A stretch of 64,000 bases of DNA from the NCBI GenBank assembly GCA_964344055.1, contig CAYFLT010000005.1, positions 1-64,000 of the forward strand. The letters run 5' to 3'. The position numbers and the translations under genes were made by a program. Position 1 is the first letter of the stretch; every line of letters begins with the position of its first letter. Of the stretch, positions 61,696 to 64,000 are shown in pieces. The notes under the pieces were generated by a model. It was not told where the DNA came from, made no database searches, and saw only the letters and a list, made by a program, of their open reading frames with translations. This DNA comes from OFTM10 sp964344055 (GTDB lineage: Bacteria; Actinomycetota; Acidimicrobiia; Acidimicrobiales; Aldehydirespiratoraceae).

Positions 61696-62749
61696 TCAAC
61701 CATCTGGGCTCAAGGGCGCATGGAGGCGGGTGCTACTGGTCACGATCCCGCCCCGGTCGCCGACCGTGATGTCGCCGTATCTCTGCTCGAAGTAGGCCGG
61801 AAGCTCCCGGTCACCCTCGACCGAGAGCCACAGCCGTAGCAGATGGCGCGGTGCACCCGGCTTGTTCGTGAACCCCATCCGATCGTGGAGAAGGGTGTGG
61901 TTGTGCACGAACAGCATGTCGCCGGGTTCCATGGTCATGCTGAGATGCAGCCGCGGGTCGTTGGCGATCTCGTCGAACAGATCGAGGGCCGCGACCATCT
62001 CGTCGTCGAGCGGAGGCGCGCCGGGGAGCAGCTGGGCCGAGTCGATGTACTGGCGCTGGATCATCACCGTGAGCTGGCCTGCGTGCCAGCTCAACACCGG
62101 GATCATGAACCAGGGCAGCTGGCCGTACGGGATCTCGCCACGCCGATCGGTGGCAACCGGTTCGAAGAGCTTCGCCGCCAGCGCCGGGGCTCGGTCGAGC
62201 ATCTCGTTGTAGACCGCCGCGGCGCTCACCAGGAGCGACTCGCCGCCGCTGGCTGCGGTCTCGACGCAGAGCAGGCCGACCACGTCGGACGAGTCGGTGT
62301 GGAAGGTCTGTCGTTCGTTGGTCTGGTAGATCCGGACCCCCGGGTCGGTCAAATGGAGGCCGACGTCCTGGACATGGCCGAGGATGTGACCGGCCGCGTT
62401 CTGGGACCGGGCGGAACCGAGGTGCGCGCCGATACCCAGGAACGCGGCGGCGCTCTGCCGCAGCGGGACGTCGGCGAGCGGCCAACCCTTGACCACCTCG
62501 AAGCCTCGACCGTGGACGAGATGACGCCGCAGTTCGTCCAGCCGTGGCCCCACCAGTGGCAGGGGGAACTCGCGCCGGGTGANNNNNNNNNNCGTAGACC
62601 GACGACACCCTGAGCAGCTCCTCGAGTTCCTCGGGACCGAGCGTCCAGGTCCACTCGGAGGCGTCGCGGGCGAGATCGTCGCCGACCCAGACGTGGGGGC
62701 CGCTCTGGCGGGGAGCGGTGGGTAACGGATCAGAAACTCGCGTCTGCAT
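61696..62749 (-). CDS. TauD/TfdA-like dioxygenase (interrupted by assembly gap)
   Basis: About 350 aa with a 10-N gap at 62583-62592 across which the frame shifts. The part after the gap has F-H-T-D-S-S-D-V-V (iron His and Asp), P-G-D-M-L-F-V-H-N-H-T-L-L-H-D-R (distal His) and R-L-W-L-S. It is a longer, divergent TauD-type protein. Its start at 62747-62749 overlaps the end of the solute-binding protein gene by 20 nt, so it is translationally coupled to that gene, suggesting it processes the imported substrate. Confidence 0.8.
62583..62592. other. Assembly gap (10 N) inside dioxygenase gene
   Basis: Ten undetermined bases, probably a default gap size, since the frame changes across it. Confidence 0.95.
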
Positions 62750-64000
62750 AGTCGCTCAGTGCCTCGTTCAGATCGGCTTCGGCGTCCGCGAGGATCGTGG
62801 CCGGGTCACCGCCACCGAGGATGAGTTCCTCGAGGCTCCGGCTGAAGATCTCGCGCTGTTCGGTGAACGGGCCGATCAACGGCCCGGGGAAGTCGGGATC
62901 GATGTTGGCCAGCTGGGCGTAGGCCGTCGACAGCCACTGTCCGGCAGCATCGGTCTCCCACACCGCCTGGACGTCCGGGTCGTTGAGCACCGCGGCATTG
63001 GTCGGCAGGTAGGAGCCCTTCAGGTGAACCGTCTTCTGGGACTCCACACTGCTGATGAACTTCATGAACTCCCAGGCCGCTGCCTGTTCAGCCTCGGTTC
63101 CGGTGTTGGTCATGTAGTAGGCACCGCCCGAGATGAAGATCGCCCCTGATTCGGAGATCCCGGGGAATGGGGCCACGTCGATGTTGATCGACAAGTCGGT
63201 CGCACCGATGATCTCCGCATCCACTCCGGCCGAGTCGACCAGGTCGGCGAGGTTCGCGGTGCCACCCAGGAAGGCAGCGATGGTGGTGGATGCGGTGGAG
63301 GTCTCGATGATCATCGACGCCACCCCCGGTGTCGCCGCAGCGAGATAGTGGGAGACCTGCCCGGGTGTGTTGCTGAACGCAACCAGCAGGCCGGCGTCGT
63401 TCATCTCGCCCAGAAGGGTGTAGAGCTCGAGTGCCTCAGATCCGTTGAAGGTCGCCTCGGTGGCGTTTCCGGCGCGGCCGTTGTCGGCGTTGACGAGCGG
63501 CACTCCGGCGCCGGTCAACCAGGTCTCGACGAACCATCCCTGCATGAGCAACGACAAGGGAGTCTCGGCTACGCCGGCGTCCTTGATCGCCTGTGCCGCA
63601 GCGCGGACCTCCTCCATCGTCTGGGGTGGGTTGTCGGGGTCGAGTCCGGCTTCGGTGAAGTGATCCCGGTTGTAGTAGAGGACCGGTGTCGACACGTTCA
63701 TCTGGGCCGGATAGAGGGCGCCGTCGATCGAGTAGAACGCCCGGACCTGGGGATCGATCGCCGAGAGGTCGAAGTCGTCCGCCTCGACGCACGACTGGGC
63801 CGGCAACACGGTCGCGGAGTCGACCATGTCGCGGAAGGTGCCGATGTCGGTGATCGCGACTGCCGGGAGATCTCCGAACGAGATCGACTCGCGGTACTTG
63901 GCGAGCAGCTCCTTGTACGCACCCTGGGCCTGGACGTTCACGACGACGTCGTCCTGGCTGGCGTTGAAGGCGGCCGCCAGGTCCTCCATCGCCTCCTCCG
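62730..64000 (-). CDS. Extracellular solute-binding protein (UgpB-like), 5' end beyond window
   Basis: At least 420 residues, missing the N-terminus and signal peptide, which lie past 64000. Family-typical segments: Y-K-E-L-L-A-K-Y-R-E-S, P-V-L-Y-Y-N-R-D-H-F-T-E-A-G-L-D-P, T-M-E-E-V-R-A-A-A-Q, G-G-A-Y-Y-M-T-N-T and A-A-W-E-F-M-K-F-I-S-S. These are sugar / glycerol-3-phosphate type (cluster-1) binding proteins of ABC importers. The gene overlaps the dioxygenase start by 20 nt. Confidence 0.85.
   Translation of the reverse strand, partial: EEAMEDLAAAFNASQDDVVVNVQAQGAYKELLAKYRESISFGDLPAVAITDIGTFRDMVDSATVLPAQSCVEADDFDLSAIDPQVRAFYSIDGALYPAQMNVSTPVLYYNRDHFTEAGLDPDNPPQTMEEVRAAAQAIKDAGVAETPLSLLMQGWFVETWLTGAGVPLVNADNGRAGNATEATFNGSEALELYTLLGEMNDAGLLVAFSNTPGQVSHYLAAATPGVASMIIETSTASTTIAAFLGGTANLADLVDSAGVDAEIIGATDLSINIDVAPFPGISESGAIFISGGAYYMTNTGTEAEQAAAWEFMKFISSVESQKTVHLKGSYLPTNAAVLNDPDVQAVWETDAAGQWLSTAYAQLANIDPDFPGPLIGPFTEQREIFSRSLEELILGGGDPATILADAEADLNEALSDYADASF

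Overview
The window is about 64 kb of high-GC DNA (roughly two thirds G+C by eye, strong G/C preference at third codon positions). It reads like an uncultured, aerobic, free-living actinobacterium, most plausibly of the Acidimicrobiia. Supporting traits are F420/FMN luciferase-like monooxygenases, DUF222-HNH and TIGR03086 (mycothiol-type) proteins, an Rv1264-like adenylate cyclase, many Fe(II)/2-oxoglutarate dioxygenases, and promoters whose -10 hexamer (TAGNNT) sits only 6-8 nt before the start codon, as in leaderless actinobacterial transcripts. Three short N runs, each inside a gene, show that this is a scaffolded draft or metagenome assembly. The placement is inference; there is no rRNA in the window. 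I found no tRNA, CRISPR array, phage or insertion sequence, and no gene-free stretch longer than 300 bases.

The main result is two genes that each read through an in-frame TGA and encode selenoproteins. (1) At 4632-5918 (minus) lies a member of the glycine/sarcosine/betaine/proline reductase selenoprotein B (GrdB/PrdB-like) family with the redox motif U-P-L-C (U157, C160). (2) At 30931-32682 (minus) lies a UGSC-type selenoprotein with the motif C-U-G-S-C (C105-C109), followed by a large companion domain. In both, family homology continues on both sides of the TGA in the same frame, and a GC-rich hairpin resembling a bacterial SECIS starts 11-12 nt after the UGA. No selA, selB, selC or selD gene is in the window. 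Ordinary gene callers would split each into two ORFs.

Layout. 1-7.5 kb: a gene tail, choline sulfatase (betC), DUF222-HNH nuclease, M24 peptidase, then a minus-strand group of TIGR03086 protein, F420 monooxygenase and the GrdB-like selenoprotein. 7.6-13.7 kb: bacterial animal-haem peroxidase (with an assembly gap), MDR oxidoreductase, GNAT acetyltransferase, DDAH/arginine-deiminase-like enzyme, luciferase-like monooxygenase. 13.7-20.7 kb: CoA-transferase, MOSC-like protein, ACT-like protein, and a dioxygenase group (TauD, an unassigned HxD...H protein, PhyH). 20.7-28.5 kb: F420 monooxygenase, PrmA, an MBL protein lacking key metal ligands, lipoprotein, a surface protein with a Thr-rich stalk and coiled coil, and a TTC38-like TPR protein. 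28.6-36 kb: CstB-like persulfide dioxygenase-rhodanese, TauD dioxygenase, UGSC selenoprotein with a divergent Lrp regulator, then TetR with its own palindromic operator and a RetSat/CrtI-like oxidoreductase. 36-47 kb: flavin amine oxidase, methyltransferases, DUF1326-DUF2182 pair divergent from a MerR-VOC regulator, PLP dehydratase, APH kinase, a GGDEF-ribbon-helix-helix fusion, VOC/MDR/methyltransferase/kinase run. 47-57 kb: nitronate monooxygenase-like and acyl-CoA dehydrogenase genes, two M20 hydrolases, CAP lipoprotein, TSUP permease, giant BNR/VPS10-like propeller protein. 57-64 kb: adenylate cyclase, ABC-2 exporter, serine hydrolase lipoprotein, TauD-like dioxygenase overlapping a UgpB-like solute-binding protein that runs off the end.

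Taken together the genes suggest scavenging of organosulfur and methylated-nitrogen compounds (choline sulfate, possible sulfonates and N-methyl amines, persulfides, sulfite export) with oxidative C-S/C-N chemistry and selenium-dependent redox steps. That functional theme is inference from family membership.
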